Source: Bacteroidales bacterium
GTDB taxonomy: Bacteria > Bacteroidota > Bacteroidia > Bacteroidales > UBA7960
Length of the DNA: 58,700 bases
NCBI GenBank assembly: GCA_019429055.1
Contig: JAHYJP010000002.1
Span: 1-58,700, forward strand
Reading direction: 5' to 3'
The notes under the pieces were generated by a model. That model was not told the origin of the DNA and ran no database searches. It saw only the letters and a program-made list of their open reading frames with translations. Both the position numbers and the translations under genes were made by a program. Shown in pieces: positions 30,212 to 40,184 of the stretch. Each line of letters begins with the position of its first letter. Within the stretch, counting starts at the first letter, position 1.

Positions 30212-30400
30212 AGTCGGGTTCAGGGTTGATAAGTTTATAAGTTGCTGGAGCGAAGCGGAAGTCCCTGGAGCGTGAGCGATTCGGGAACAGGTTGAAAAGT
30301 TAAAAAGTTGAAGGGTTGAAAAGTTGATTATTTATGATTATAGCTGGGTTTATTCAACTCTTAACCATAAATTATAAACGATAAACCATCAACAATTAAC

Positions 30401-31492
30401 CTATCCCTGATAAAAAGGTCTTTTCACTACAACTGCCTTTAGTGCCTTGCCACGAATTTCCACAAAAATTTCTGTTCCTGTTTTTGCAAACTCTGATTTT
30501 ACGTAAGCCATGCCTATGGGTTTCTTCAGAGAGGGTGACATGGTTCCGGATGTAACTTCACCCATTACATTCCCTTCAGCATCCTGGATGGGGTAATGTT
30601 GTCGCGCAATGCCTTTATCCAGCAATTCGAAACCTATAAGCTTGCGGCCTACACCCTCTTGCTTTTGTTTTTCAAGGTTTTCGCGGTTAACGAAATTATT
30701 TCCATCAACAAATTTGGTAATCCATCCCAACCCGGCTTCAATAGGCGATGTTGTGTCATTAATATCATTACCGTACAAACAGAATCCCATTTCCAGGCGC
30801 AGGGTATCGCGGGCTGCCAGTCCAATGGGTTTTATGCCGTATTCTTTCCCGGCTTCCATAACTGCATCATAAATTTTTATTCCAGCTTCATTGGGAAAGT
30901 ATATCTCGCATCCACCGGCTCCGGTATATCCTGTTGTCGAAATAAGCACATCTTTCACACCTGCAAAATCAATCACTTTGAAGGTATAGAAAGGCATATC
31001 TTCGATGGGCTCAGAAGTAAGCTTTTGCATAGCTTTCAGAGCCATCGGACCCTGAACTGCCAGCTGGGCAGTATCATCAGAAGCATTTCGCAATTCTGCT
31101 CCGATGGATTTGTTTTGCTCGTTCAGCCAGTTCCAGTCTTTTTCAATATTGGAAGCATTTACAACCAGCAAGTATTTTTCTCTGGAAAAATGATAAACCA
31201 GGAAATCATCCACGATGCCTCCTTTATCATTGGGGAAACATGTATACTGAACTTTTCCTTCAGAAAGAACAGCAATATCATTGGAACTTACCCTTTGTAC
31301 CAGTTCATAAGCTTTGTGTCCTTCCACCCATATTTCACCCATATGCGAAACATCGAATACTCCAAGTGCTTCCCTTACGGTTTGATGTTCAATATTGATA
31401 CCTTCAAATTGCACAGGCATATAAAAGCCGGCAAAGGGTACCATCTTGCCACCCATTGCTTCGTGCTTTTCTTTAAATACAGTGGTTTTCAT
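30401..31492 (-). CDS. gcvT: Glycine cleavage system T protein (aminomethyltransferase)
   Basis: [72 protein letters not shown]. Confidence 0.96.
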   Translation of the reverse strand: MKTTVFKEKHEAMGGKMVPFAGFYMPVQFEGINIEHQTVREALGVFDVSHMGEIWVEGHKAYELVQRVSSNDIAVLSEGKVQYTCFPNDKGGIVDDFLVYHFSREKYLLVVNASNIEKDWNWLNEQNKSIGAELRNASDDTAQLAVQGPMALKAMQKLTSEPIEDMPFYTFKVIDFAGVKDVLISTTGYTGAGGCEIYFPNEAGIKIYDAVMEAGKEYGIKPIGLAARDTLRLEMGFCLYGNDINDTTSPIEAGLGWITKFVDGNNFVNRENLEKQKQEGVGRKLIGFELLDKGIARQHYPIQDAEGNVMGEVTSGTMSPSLKKPIGMAYVKSEFAKTGTEIFVEIRGKALKAVVVKRPFYQG

Positions 31493-31629
31493 TCGAGTAA
31501 ATATTTTATGAATTTGAAAAGTAAAAAATCAGGTCCACTTTAAAAGTGCTAATTTTTTAAAGTAGGTAAAATTAATATAAAGAATAAAAAGCAAGAAATT
31601 TTTATTTTACGAGAACCTAATTTTCAAAA

Positions 31630-32874
31630 TTATCTTATCTGTCCGTTCCCATAAATAATGTATTTGGTGGAAGTAAGCTCTTTTAAACCCATGGGGCCGC
31701 GGGCGTGGAGTTTCTGGGTAGATATACCAATTTCAGCCCCGAATCCAAACTCGAAACCATCGGTAAACCTCGTGGATGCGTTTACATAAACTGCTGCAGC
31801 ATCTACCTCTTGCAGGAAACGTTGGGCATTGGAATAGTTTTCCGTAACAATGCACTCGGAGTGGCTTGACCCATATGTATTGATATGATTAATGGCTTCA
31901 TTAAGAGACGATACAACCTTTACGGCCAGAATAAGGTCCAGATACTCGGTTGACCAATCTTCTTCGGTTGCAGAAATCGCAAAAGGTACTAGTTTTTGAA
32001 CTTTATCATCACCCCTGATTTCCACATTAAGGTTTTTAAGCTCATTGCAAAGAGGAGGGAGAATTTTATCTGCGACTGAACTGTGAACCAGCAAAGACTC
32101 CATGGCATTGCACACCCCGGGCCTATGTGTTTTGGCGTTTATAGCAATTTTTTGTGCTTTGTGAAGATCAGCTGATTCATCGATATAGGTATGGCAGTTT
32201 CCCACACCTGTTTCCAATACAGGCACGCTTGAGTTTTCTACTACGGTTTGTATAAGTCCGGCACCACCTCTGGGAATCAATACATCCAGGTACTTGTTCA
32301 GTTTCATCATAACTACGGCACTTTCGCGGGAAGTATCTTCCACAAGTTGGATGGCGTCAACCGTTACTTTAGTATTGTGCAGTGCATCCCGGATAACCTT
32401 AACAATGGCTTTATTGGAGTTTATGGCTTCTTTACCCCCTCTCAGAATAACTGCATTCCCGGTTTTCAGACATAATGCAAAAGCATCTGCTGTAACGTTG
32501 GGGCGTGCCTCATAAATAATCCCTATTACACCCAGTGGAACCCTAACCTGACCTATTTTCAATCCGTTGGGTCTTTTCTTCATATATAAAACTTCTCCCA
32601 CAGGATCATCGAGCCTGGCAACCTGTTCGAGCCCTTCCGCCATGGATTCTATACGGTTTATGGTTAGCCTGAGACGGTCCAGGAGTGCTCCTTTTATATT
32701 ATTAGCACTAGCTGCTTCCAGGTCTTTTTGATTCTCATTCAGAATATAATCTGCCTTTTTGATCAGTAGTTCAGCGGCATGTATTAATGCATTATTTTTT
32801 TGTTCGGTAGAGAGCTGTGACAATTGGCTGGCCGCTTTTTTGGCCATTATTCCTTTTTCAATCAATTCGTTCAT
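31630..32874 (-). CDS. proA: Glutamate-5-semialdehyde dehydrogenase
   Basis: VRVPLGVIGIIYEARPNVTADAFALCLKTGNAVILRGGKEA; THRPGVCNAMESLLVH; VNASTRFTDGFEFGFGAEIGISTQKLHARGPMGL. Confidence 0.97.
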   Translation of the reverse strand: MNELIEKGIMAKKAASQLSQLSTEQKNNALIHAAELLIKKADYILNENQKDLEAASANNIKGALLDRLRLTINRIESMAEGLEQVARLDDPVGEVLYMKKRPNGLKIGQVRVPLGVIGIIYEARPNVTADAFALCLKTGNAVILRGGKEAINSNKAIVKVIRDALHNTKVTVDAIQLVEDTSRESAVVMMKLNKYLDVLIPRGGAGLIQTVVENSSVPVLETGVGNCHTYIDESADLHKAQKIAINAKTHRPGVCNAMESLLVHSSVADKILPPLCNELKNLNVEIRGDDKVQKLVPFAISATEEDWSTEYLDLILAVKVVSSLNEAINHINTYGSSHSECIVTENYSNAQRFLQEVDAAAVYVNASTRFTDGFEFGFGAEIGISTQKLHARGPMGLKELTSTKYIIYGNGQIR

Positions 32875-32985
32875 AGTTTTTTATCATTTGTAAATAATTT
32901 CTGAATGGCAATTATCTTTTTTTCATCTTCTCCGGACGGTAAAATCTGAAAGGAAATTTTGATAAAAGCATACATTATCAATTGT

Positions 32986-33816
32986 TTATTCAGTTTTTAC
33001 TTCTGTGTGTTTTGTTTTCCAGTAAAACAATGTACCAATAGGTTTTCCCGCCATAATTTCATTTAGTATTTCAGGATTTGTGCCATTTATGATGGATACA
33101 GTAATTCCTTCCTGGCTGCATAATTTTGCTGCCGAAATCTTGGTGAGCATACCTCCCGTACCAAATCCTGAACCGCTGCCGCTGGCCGTTCTTTCTATTT
33201 TCTCAGTTATTTCGGTAATCATAGGAATTATTATTGCGTCCGGATCAATGCGTGGATCAGCAGAAAATAGTCCATCGATGTCCGACATGAGGATCAGCAG
33301 ATCAGCCTTAATAAGGCAAGCCACATGGGCCGATAAGGTATCGTTGTCGCCAATTACAATTTCATCCACTGCTACCGTATCATTTTCATTAATTATGGGA
33401 ATAACGTCCATCATCATCAATGCTTCAAGAGTATTGGAAGCATTGGTTCTGCGATCAGCAACAGTTACAATATCCCTGGTAAGCAATACCTGAGCAACAA
33501 ATTGGTTACGCGATTCGAAAAGTTTCTGGTAGATTTTTATCAGATCAGCCTGTCCCACGGCGGCAAGTGCTTGCTTTTCGGGTAATTCCACCGGCTTCGA
33601 TGTCAAACCGACTTTGCCCGAACCCACAGCAATGGCACCAGAGGATACAAGTATAATCTTTCTTCCGCTTTTTTGTAATTCGGTAAGAATCTTCGCCAGC
33701 TTGTCTATTCGCTGAAAATTCAGCTTTCCATTGGGATAACTCAAGGTAGTTGTTCCGACTTTCACCACAATACGGCGACATTCATTTATTTTTTCAAATG
33801 CAGTTTTCTGTATCAT
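32986..33816 (-). CDS. proB: Glutamate 5-kinase (kinase domain only)
   Basis: RIVVKVGTTTL, LVSSGAIAVG, VIPIINENDTVAVDEIVIGDNDTLSA, GFGTGGMLTKISAA; no PUA domain. Confidence 0.95.
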   Translation of the reverse strand: MIQKTAFEKINECRRIVVKVGTTTLSYPNGKLNFQRIDKLAKILTELQKSGRKIILVSSGAIAVGSGKVGLTSKPVELPEKQALAAVGQADLIKIYQKLFESRNQFVAQVLLTRDIVTVADRRTNASNTLEALMMMDVIPIINENDTVAVDEIVIGDNDTLSAHVACLIKADLLILMSDIDGLFSADPRIDPDAIIIPMITEITEKIERTASGSGSGFGTGGMLTKISAAKLCSQEGITVSIINGTNPEILNEIMAGKPIGTLFYWKTKHTEVKTE

Positions 33817-33825
33817 CCTATTCAG

Positions 33826-34566
33826 TCAGGTTAAATTGATTTCTTCAGGAAATCCGCTAATCATGTTAACAGCGCTTTGTTTTTCAATAGGTGCACCGGA
33901 GGTACGCACACTTCTTCCGGTTTTACAATCAAAGTTTATTTCTTTCACAATTCCTTTACCTGATTTGATGAGGTCTGCCAGGTGAAATAAGTTCTCATCA
34001 GAAACGTCAATGATGTCTGGGTTGTTTCTCACAAGTAGTTTAAACCGGTTTTCATGGTAAGATTTGGTAACAATGGCATGGGGCTTTACTAATTGAGCCA
34101 CGATGAGGGTAAGGGGATAATTATCGTTAAGAATAATATCATCAATAGAAACTGAATCGTTTTCATTGATTATTGGAATGATACCTTTATTTAGTAAGGT
34201 ATTGAGAGTCTTTCTGGCATTGTTGTTACGCACAGGATTGCTGACCACATCACGGGTTACAAGTACCTGTGCCACAATCTGGTCAAAGCTATCGAAAAAC
34301 ATCTGGTAGTATTTAATAAGGTCAGCCTGACCGATGGCTGCAATAGCCTGCTTGGTTATGAGTTCTGCAGGTGGTTCGGACAATCCCATCTTTTCAGTAC
34401 CCAGCATGATAGCTCCTGACGATACCATCAATACCTTAAAACCTGCGTTTTGCATACTGGTGCACAACATCACAAGATGCTCCATCTTTTCAAGGCTTAA
34501 TTTACCCCTGGTATCAAACAAAGTATCTATTTCTATTCGGAATATGATTTTATAGGTTTTATGCAT
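33826..34566 (-). CDS. Divergent glutamate-5-kinase paralogue, probable pseudokinase
   Basis: Co-linear with the adjacent proB (MVSSGAIMLGTEKMGLSEPPAELITKQAIAAIGQADLIKYYQ, QVLVTRD, PIINENDSVSIDDI), but VKVGT, GDNDTLSA, SDIDGLFSADPR and GTGGMLTK motifs are lost. Confidence 0.8.
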   Translation of the reverse strand: MHKTYKIIFRIEIDTLFDTRGKLSLEKMEHLVMLCTSMQNAGFKVLMVSSGAIMLGTEKMGLSEPPAELITKQAIAAIGQADLIKYYQMFFDSFDQIVAQVLVTRDVVSNPVRNNNARKTLNTLLNKGIIPIINENDSVSIDDIILNDNYPLTLIVAQLVKPHAIVTKSYHENRFKLLVRNNPDIIDVSDENLFHLADLIKSGKGIVKEINFDCKTGRSVRTSGAPIEKQSAVNMISGFPEEINLT

Positions 34567-34580
34567 AGCAAAGTATCTAT

Positions 34581-35918
34581 CTAGTATTCTCCCAAAAGGT
34601 TTTTGATGGCCATTTCTGATTTCATGAAGTTAAACTGGAGCATTATGCAATCCAGTTTTTGCTCAATCATATCATTGCACAGATTTCCAATGCTACCTTC
34701 ATGTTTATGATTGATTTTTTTATCAGGTTTAAACGTTCCGTTTTGAATTTTTTCAGCCACCATCTTATAAGCATTGCGAAATGGAACTCCTTTTAAAACC
34801 TGTTTATTAACTTCTTCTACGCTGAAAATATCATTGTATCTTATGTCTTGCATCAATTCAGGGTTTACATCCATATGTTCCATAAGCAGCGTCATCATAT
34901 TCATACATTCGTTCATCTCGTCGAACGATGAAATATAACTCTGTTTTGTAAGCTGATAGTCGCGATGATAACCTGTAGGCAAATTGGCAGCAATCAGGCT
35001 GATCTCATAGGGCAACGCCACCAGTTTGTTGCAACGTGCCCGAATCAGTTCAAAAGCATCCGGGTTTTTTTTGTGTGGCATAATACTGGAACCTGTGGTA
35101 AACTCATCGGGTAATATGAAGAATTTGTAGTTTTGTCCACTGTAAAGACAAACATCCATCGCAAGCCTGGAGAGTGTATTTGCCAGGGAACTCAGAGCAA
35201 AAGCAACTGTTTTTTCATTTTTAATACGGCTGGTTTGTGAATATACCGAATTGACCTGCATATTGTTAAAACCAAGTAACTGTGTTGTCATGGTCCGGTT
35301 CAATGGAAAGGATGAACCATATCCTGCAGCAGTACCCAGTGGGTTCTGGTCATTAATTCGATAAGCAGCCAGCAACAACTGCATATCATCTGCCAGACTT
35401 TCTGCATAAGAACCAAACCAAAGCCCGAAAGAAGAAGGCATAGCCACCTGCATGTGAGTATATCCGGGCATTAAAAGGTTTTTATGCTCGTTGCTGAGAT
35501 TCATTAGAATTTTGAAAAGCTTCTGGGTTTTCATAACTATAGTTTTCAATGCCTGCCGGGTAAAAAGTTTTAGGTCTACTAAGATCTGGTCGTTGCGCGA
35601 ACGTCCGGTATGAATTTTTTTTCCCACCTCACCCAACTCATTTGTAAGGATAATCTCTATCTGGCTATGTATATCTTCTACCCCTGGTTCAATCTCAAAG
35701 CTTCCTTCCTGTATCTTGTTCATAATTTTACCCAAAGCCTTTTCGAGACTTTTTAATTCATCTCTTGTAATTATACCAATGCTTTCAAGCATCCTGGCAT
35801 GTGCTATGTTTCCTAATATATCATAGGCTGCAAGACGCACATCCAAAATACGGTCGTTGGATGTGGTGAAATCTTCCACCGACTTTTCCGTATGTATCCC
35901 TTTATCCCAAAGTTTCAT
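34581..35918 (-). CDS. argH: Argininosuccinate lyase
   Basis: KLWDKGIHTEKSVEDFT, HTGRSRNDQ, PGYTHMQVAMPSSFGLW, TGSSIMPHKKNPD. Confidence 0.96.
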   Translation of the reverse strand: MKLWDKGIHTEKSVEDFTTSNDRILDVRLAAYDILGNIAHARMLESIGIITRDELKSLEKALGKIMNKIQEGSFEIEPGVEDIHSQIEIILTNELGEVGKKIHTGRSRNDQILVDLKLFTRQALKTIVMKTQKLFKILMNLSNEHKNLLMPGYTHMQVAMPSSFGLWFGSYAESLADDMQLLLAAYRINDQNPLGTAAGYGSSFPLNRTMTTQLLGFNNMQVNSVYSQTSRIKNEKTVAFALSSLANTLSRLAMDVCLYSGQNYKFFILPDEFTTGSSIMPHKKNPDAFELIRARCNKLVALPYEISLIAANLPTGYHRDYQLTKQSYISSFDEMNECMNMMTLLMEHMDVNPELMQDIRYNDIFSVEEVNKQVLKGVPFRNAYKMVAEKIQNGTFKPDKKINHKHEGSIGNLCNDMIEQKLDCIMLQFNFMKSEMAIKNLLGEY

Positions 35919-35952
35919 AATACTGTGTTTTTATAGTTTTAATTATTAAGTG

Positions 35953-37206
35953 TCAACCCGTTTGTCCATTCTTTTTTCGTATTTCAGTAATGGCATTATG
36001 AGCCATCAGCCTTATGGCATTGATTTTAATGAAACCTTCGCTGTCCTGCTGGTTGAAACCGCCTTCAATATCCATGCTGGAAAGATTCTGATTATAGAGC
36101 GAGCTTGGTGATTCCCTTCCGTCTATCAATACATTTCCTTTGTACAAAGTGAGAAAAACTACGCCGTCTATGAGCTCCTGGCTTTTATTAATGGCTGCCA
36201 TCAGGAATTCCATTTCAGGGCTGAACCAAAATCCATTATAGGCAAGCTCTGCAAAAATGGGCGAGAACATATTTCTTAGTTTCATAACTTCACGGTCCAT
36301 TGCAATTCCTTCGATATCCATGTGGGCAGTCAGAAGTATGGTCCCACCGGGTGTTTCGTAAACTCCCCTGGACTTGATTCCCACATAACGGTTTTCTACC
36401 ATATCCAGAAGTCCGATACCATTTTCCGACCCTAAAAAATTAAGGTACTGGAATAATTCAAGTGGGTTTGTTTTGGTAGTTCCATCATCAAGGTTTTTTA
36501 CTTTTTTGGCAACCCCATTCTTAAAGGTGATGGCAATATGAGTTTCTTTATCCGGAGCTTGCTGAGGCAATTTTATCTTACTGATAATATCAGGTTCGCA
36601 CTTGTAGGCAGGATCTTCCAGGATTCCTGCTTCATGACTGATATGAAGCAGGTTATCATCTTCACTGTATGGTTTTTTCAGGGTTGATTTAACCGGGATA
36701 CCATGTGTGGCAGCATAATTGAGCAGGTCGGTACGACCCTTGAAATCATTAAGAAAGTCCTTGTCTTTCCAGGGAGCAAAAACTTTGATCTGCGGATTCA
36801 AAGCGTAATAAGTTAATTCAAATCTTACCTGGTCGTTTCCCTTTCCGGTTGCTCCATGCGACACGATATTGGCGTTTTCAAGAGCTGCAACCTCTATTTG
36901 TCGTTTTGCAATTACCGGACGTGCAAGGGCAGTACCCAGCAGATATCGGCTCTCGTATACCGCATTGGCCTGTATGGCAGGAAATATATAATCCGTTACA
37001 AATTCTTCCTTAAGGTCTTCAATATAAACTTTAGAAGCGCCTATTTCCAGCGCTTTCTTTTCCACTTCTACATAATCGTCATCCTGTCCCACATCACCAA
37101 CGTAGGCTATTACTTCGTAACCTTTATTGATAAGCCATTTCAGGATAACTGATGTATCAAGTCCGCCACTATAGGCCAGGACGATTTTTTCTTTTTTGTG
37201 AGTCAT
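35953..37206 (-). CDS. argG: Argininosuccinate synthase
   Basis: [53 protein letters not shown]. Confidence 0.97.
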   Translation of the reverse strand: MTHKKEKIVLAYSGGLDTSVILKWLINKGYEVIAYVGDVGQDDDYVEVEKKALEIGASKVYIEDLKEEFVTDYIFPAIQANAVYESRYLLGTALARPVIAKRQIEVAALENANIVSHGATGKGNDQVRFELTYYALNPQIKVFAPWKDKDFLNDFKGRTDLLNYAATHGIPVKSTLKKPYSEDDNLLHISHEAGILEDPAYKCEPDIISKIKLPQQAPDKETHIAITFKNGVAKKVKNLDDGTTKTNPLELFQYLNFLGSENGIGLLDMVENRYVGIKSRGVYETPGGTILLTAHMDIEGIAMDREVMKLRNMFSPIFAELAYNGFWFSPEMEFLMAAINKSQELIDGVVFLTLYKGNVLIDGRESPSSLYNQNLSSMDIEGGFNQQDSEGFIKINAIRLMAHNAITEIRKKNGQTG

Positions 37207-37370
37207 GATAATTTGCTATTAATTGAGTTGGATTACTATAAACTTTATTTCAATTTTAATTTTCAAAACGATTCCGGGCAGGTTTATCCCGTAAACCAAT
37301 TACTTGCTAAGCACAGGTTTTCCTGGTTAACTATAAATTCAGGATAAAACTTGATGGTTACGCAGGATTT

Positions 37371-37838
37371 CTATAAAACAGGCCTTAAGCTGCGGACCAG
37401 GGCCGGTCGCGGGATCCCTTCCCTGCCGATCACCAGGATGGTGTCGTCACCGGCTATGGTACCAATAATCTCATAAGCATTCATTCCATCAATACGGTAA
37501 GCAAGGCTGCTTGCAAAACCCGGGAGGGTTTTTATTACAGCCATTTGATTGGCAGATGTAAATTCAACTGATATAAAACCGGTGGATTGTTCCCGGGTTA
37601 TCTGTTCATTAGCAGTGTTCTGTGTTTTTTTTGAAATCGTCTCAGGCAATACATAAATCATCCCTTTTTCTTCATCGGGAATTTTACCAACTCTCAGATA
37701 TTTCAAATCACGAGACAGGGTTGCCTGGGTAAAATGAAATCCTTTGATTGTAAGTATGGCCTGCAATTCATCCTGGTTGCTGATCTTTTGCTCTTGGATG
37801 ATTTTTCGGATTTCGAGAAGTCGCTCGGCTTTATCCAT
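37371..37838 (-). CDS. argR: Arginine repressor ArgR
   Basis: TQATLSRDLKYLRVGK HTH and C-terminal GTIAGDDTILVIGR; start MDKAERLLEIRKII preferred over 37877 because the upstream part is the operator. Confidence 0.93.
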   Translation of the reverse strand: MDKAERLLEIRKIIQEQKISNQDELQAILTIKGFHFTQATLSRDLKYLRVGKIPDEEKGMIYVLPETISKKTQNTANEQITREQSTGFISVEFTSANQMAVIKTLPGFASSLAYRIDGMNAYEIIGTIAGDDTILVIGREGIPRPALVRSLRPVL

Positions 37839-37841
37839 AGT

Positions 37842-37876
37842 TGTATAAATATGCAATATGATTGCAAAATTATACA
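37842..37876. promoter_or_regulatory. Tandem ARG boxes (21-bp spacing) in the argR leader
   Basis: TGTATAAATATGCA (37842-37855) matches TGnATnnnnATnCA fully; TGCAAAATTATACA (37863-37876) matches with one deviation. Confidence 0.72.
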
Positions 37877-37886
37877 TAAAATAATA

Positions 37887-37931
37887 ATAAAAAAACTTTT
37901 CTGAAAAAAAACATGACTTTTTTCAGAAAAG
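37887..37931 (-). terminator. Rho-independent terminator downstream of sucC
   Basis: CTTTTCTGAAAAAA (37896-37909) / TTTTTTCAGAAAAG (37918-37931), followed on the - strand by a T-rich run. Confidence 0.7.
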
Positions 37932-38042
37932 CTGATTAATTGAGAATGAAAAGTTGAATAGTTTGAAGATTGAAAGATTTAATGGGTGAAAAGTTGAACC
38001 AGATTGTCACGAAACACTTCTCATTACCCGTCACTCATCACC

Positions 38043-39233
38043 CTACTGAAGCACCTCAGTAACCAGTTCTGCTGCTTCTTTGAGCAATATGGCTGATTTT
38101 ACTTTTAAACCCGACTCATCAATGATTTGTTTGGCTTCTTCTGCATTTGTACCCTGCAATCTTACAATAATCGGGATATTGATCTCACCAATGTTTTTGT
38201 AAGCAGCTACAATACCTTCAGCTACACGATCGCATCTTACAATACCACCAAAAATATTTACCAGTATTGCTTTAACATTTGGGTCTTTGAGGATGATACG
38301 GAAAGCTTCTTCAACTCTTTTTGCGTTGGCTGAACCACCTACATCAAGGAAATTGGCCGGATCGCCGCCCGAAAGTTTAATGATATCCATGGTTGCCATG
38401 GCAAGCCCGGCACCATTTACCATACAGCCCACATTACCATCAAGTTTCACATAGTTCAGATCATACTTGCCTGCCTCTACTTCCATGGGATCTTCCTCGT
38501 CGAGGTCGCGCATTTCCATGATATCGGGATGCCGGAAAAGTGCATTGCTGTCGATGGTCATTTTACAGTCGGCAACGAGAATTTTGTCATCGGCGGTTTT
38601 AAAGAGGGGGTTGATTTCCAGCAATGTTGCATCATTCTTTTCATAAGCATTGTAAAGTTTGGGAATAAACTTTACCATATTTTTAAAGGCATCACCTTTC
38701 AATCCCAGGTTAAAAGCAATGCGCCTGCACTGGTAAGGCTGAATACCGGTTTTGGGGTCAATTTCTTCGGTGAAGATCTCTTCCGGAGTTTCTTCAGCAA
38801 CTTCTTCAATATTCATACCTCCGCGGGGTGAATACATGATCATATTGCGCGAAGTAGCACGGTTAAGAAGCACACTGAAATATATTTCAGAAGGTTCTGA
38901 TGGCCCGGGATAGTAGATGTTTTGTTCGATGAGAAGTTTGCGTACGAGCTTCCCTTCGGCGCTGGTTTGTGGTGTAATCAATTGCATTCCAAGGATATTG
39001 CCTGCATGTGTTTTAACATCATCCAGGTTTTTGGCAATCTTTACTCCGCCGCCCTTACCACGGCCACCGGCGTGGATCTGAGCTTTTACAGCAATTAAGT
39101 CGTTGCTGGCGATCTCCTGGATCTTTTTTGCAGCCTTAAGGGCATCGTCAACACTTTTTACCATGATTCCCTCGGGAACGGGAACATCATATTTTTTCAG
39201 TAAGGCTTTGCCTTGATACTCGTGTACATTCAT
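38043..39233 (-). CDS. sucC: Succinyl-CoA synthetase (ADP/GDP-forming) beta subunit
   Basis: MNVHEYQGKALLKKYDVPVPEG; KAQIHAGGRGKGGGVK; FLDVGGSANAKRVEEAF; NIFGGIVRCDRVAEGI. Confidence 0.97.
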   Translation of the reverse strand: MNVHEYQGKALLKKYDVPVPEGIMVKSVDDALKAAKKIQEIASNDLIAVKAQIHAGGRGKGGGVKIAKNLDDVKTHAGNILGMQLITPQTSAEGKLVRKLLIEQNIYYPGPSEPSEIYFSVLLNRATSRNMIMYSPRGGMNIEEVAEETPEEIFTEEIDPKTGIQPYQCRRIAFNLGLKGDAFKNMVKFIPKLYNAYEKNDATLLEINPLFKTADDKILVADCKMTIDSNALFRHPDIMEMRDLDEEDPMEVEAGKYDLNYVKLDGNVGCMVNGAGLAMATMDIIKLSGGDPANFLDVGGSANAKRVEEAFRIILKDPNVKAILVNIFGGIVRCDRVAEGIVAAYKNIGEINIPIIVRLQGTNAEEAKQIIDESGLKVKSAILLKEAAELVTEVLQ

Positions 39234-39276
39234 TTTATCGTTTCTGTTTTGTTTCTGACAGGAATTTAAAGGAAAG

Positions 39277-39305
39277 CAAAAATACAAATTTCATGATCAT
39301 TACAA
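39277..39305 (-). promoter_or_regulatory. Putative Bacteroidota promoter of sucC
   Basis: On the - strand TTG, ~19 nt, TATTTTTG (TAnnTTTG-like), ~45 bp upstream of the sucC ATG. Confidence 0.5.
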
Positions 39306-39362
39306 GACCTATCCTTCATATAATTTCGATTTATTAAAATTTTTAGGAAACAGGTAAAATAA

Positions 39363-39671
39363 ATGAAAATGAAATGCCGTTATACTGATGAAAACAATGG
39401 TTCAATTAAACAAAAGCTAATGAAACAATTCTCTACCCTTGAAAATGATTTAACTATGATTCTTGAACTTCTTGCTGAAATGGTTGACACCAGGCATCTT
39501 ACACAAAAACAAATGATGCATATAATGGAAAACTACTTCAACCGGCCGCAGGAAGATCATAAGGCTTTGTTGCCAGATAATCAGGTAGTTAAAAACATTA
39601 TGAATTACAGCCATTCGCTGGAAGTTATGAAAACACCCGGAAAACAAGCCATTTCGGTTATTGCAAATTGA
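39363..39671 (+). CDS. Hypothetical small protein
   Basis: 102-aa ORF in intergenic context, followed by a terminator-like hairpin. Confidence 0.55.
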   Translation: MKMKCRYTDENNGSIKQKLMKQFSTLENDLTMILELLAEMVDTRHLTQKQMMHIMENYFNRPQEDHKALLPDNQVVKNIMNYSHSLEVMKTPGKQAISVIAN

Positions 39672-39694
39672 TCGGGTTTGTTTTAAGACTTAAC

Positions 39695-39752
39695 AAAAAA
39701 AAACCGCAATTCAATAGTTTTCAACAAAAAAAACGACAAATTGCGGTTTTTT
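39695..39752. terminator. Bidirectional-looking terminator hairpin
   Basis: AAAAAACCGCAATTC ... AAATTGCGGTTTTTT. Confidence 0.65.
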
Positions 39753-39873
39753 ATGTGTAAAAACAAAAAAATAACACAGGTTATTAAAAATCTATTATTT
39801 TTGTACGCAACTGTGTAAGCCTTTTTTGATAGCTAATTTATCGAAAAAAAAATTGAAATTAATTTATAAAATC

Positions 39874-40011
39874 ATGAAGAAAAGAATCGTTTTTGCCGTT
39901 TTTGCCCTTATGCTTCTGGGAATCAGTTTAAGTGGATGCAGATCAAAAGAATTATGTCCTGCCTATACTGATGCCGATCCGATCGAACTCAGACAGGAAG
40001 AAAACGCCTGA
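39874..40011 (+). CDS. 45-aa micro-lipoprotein
   Basis: MKKRIVFAVFALMLLGISLSGCRSKELCPAYTDADPIELRQEENA: signal peptide II plus ~24-aa mature peptide; own terminator. Confidence 0.65.
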   Translation: MKKRIVFAVFALMLLGISLSGCRSKELCPAYTDADPIELRQEENA

Positions 40012-40082
40012 ATTGCTATAACAAATTTTTTGTCCAGCTTTGTAAGCTAACTCTTTAATTAAGAAAGAGTATGGAAGAAATT

Positions 40083-40120
40083 ACCACAGTCAATCTATTG
40101 GATGACTGTGGTTTTATTTT
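40083..40120 (+). terminator. Rho-independent terminator of the micro-lipoprotein
   Basis: ACCACAGTCA (40083-40092) / TGACTGTGGT (40103-40112) followed by TTTATTTTTC. Confidence 0.78.
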
Positions 40121-40184
40121 TCTTCAGTAAAAAGTTAAAAGAACAAACACTTCCGGTGAAGGGGAAATAGTAGAGTGGTTAAGC

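Noticed and set aside
30596-31543. 315-aa + strand ORF antisense to gcvT
   Set aside because: Overlaps a textbook gcvT in the opposite strand; Cys/Phe/Ile-rich composition is typical of antisense translation.
37839-37877. Earlier argR start (MYNFAIILHIYTT)
   Set aside because: This stretch is the tandem ARG-box operator; MDKAERLLEIRK is the typical ArgR N-terminus.
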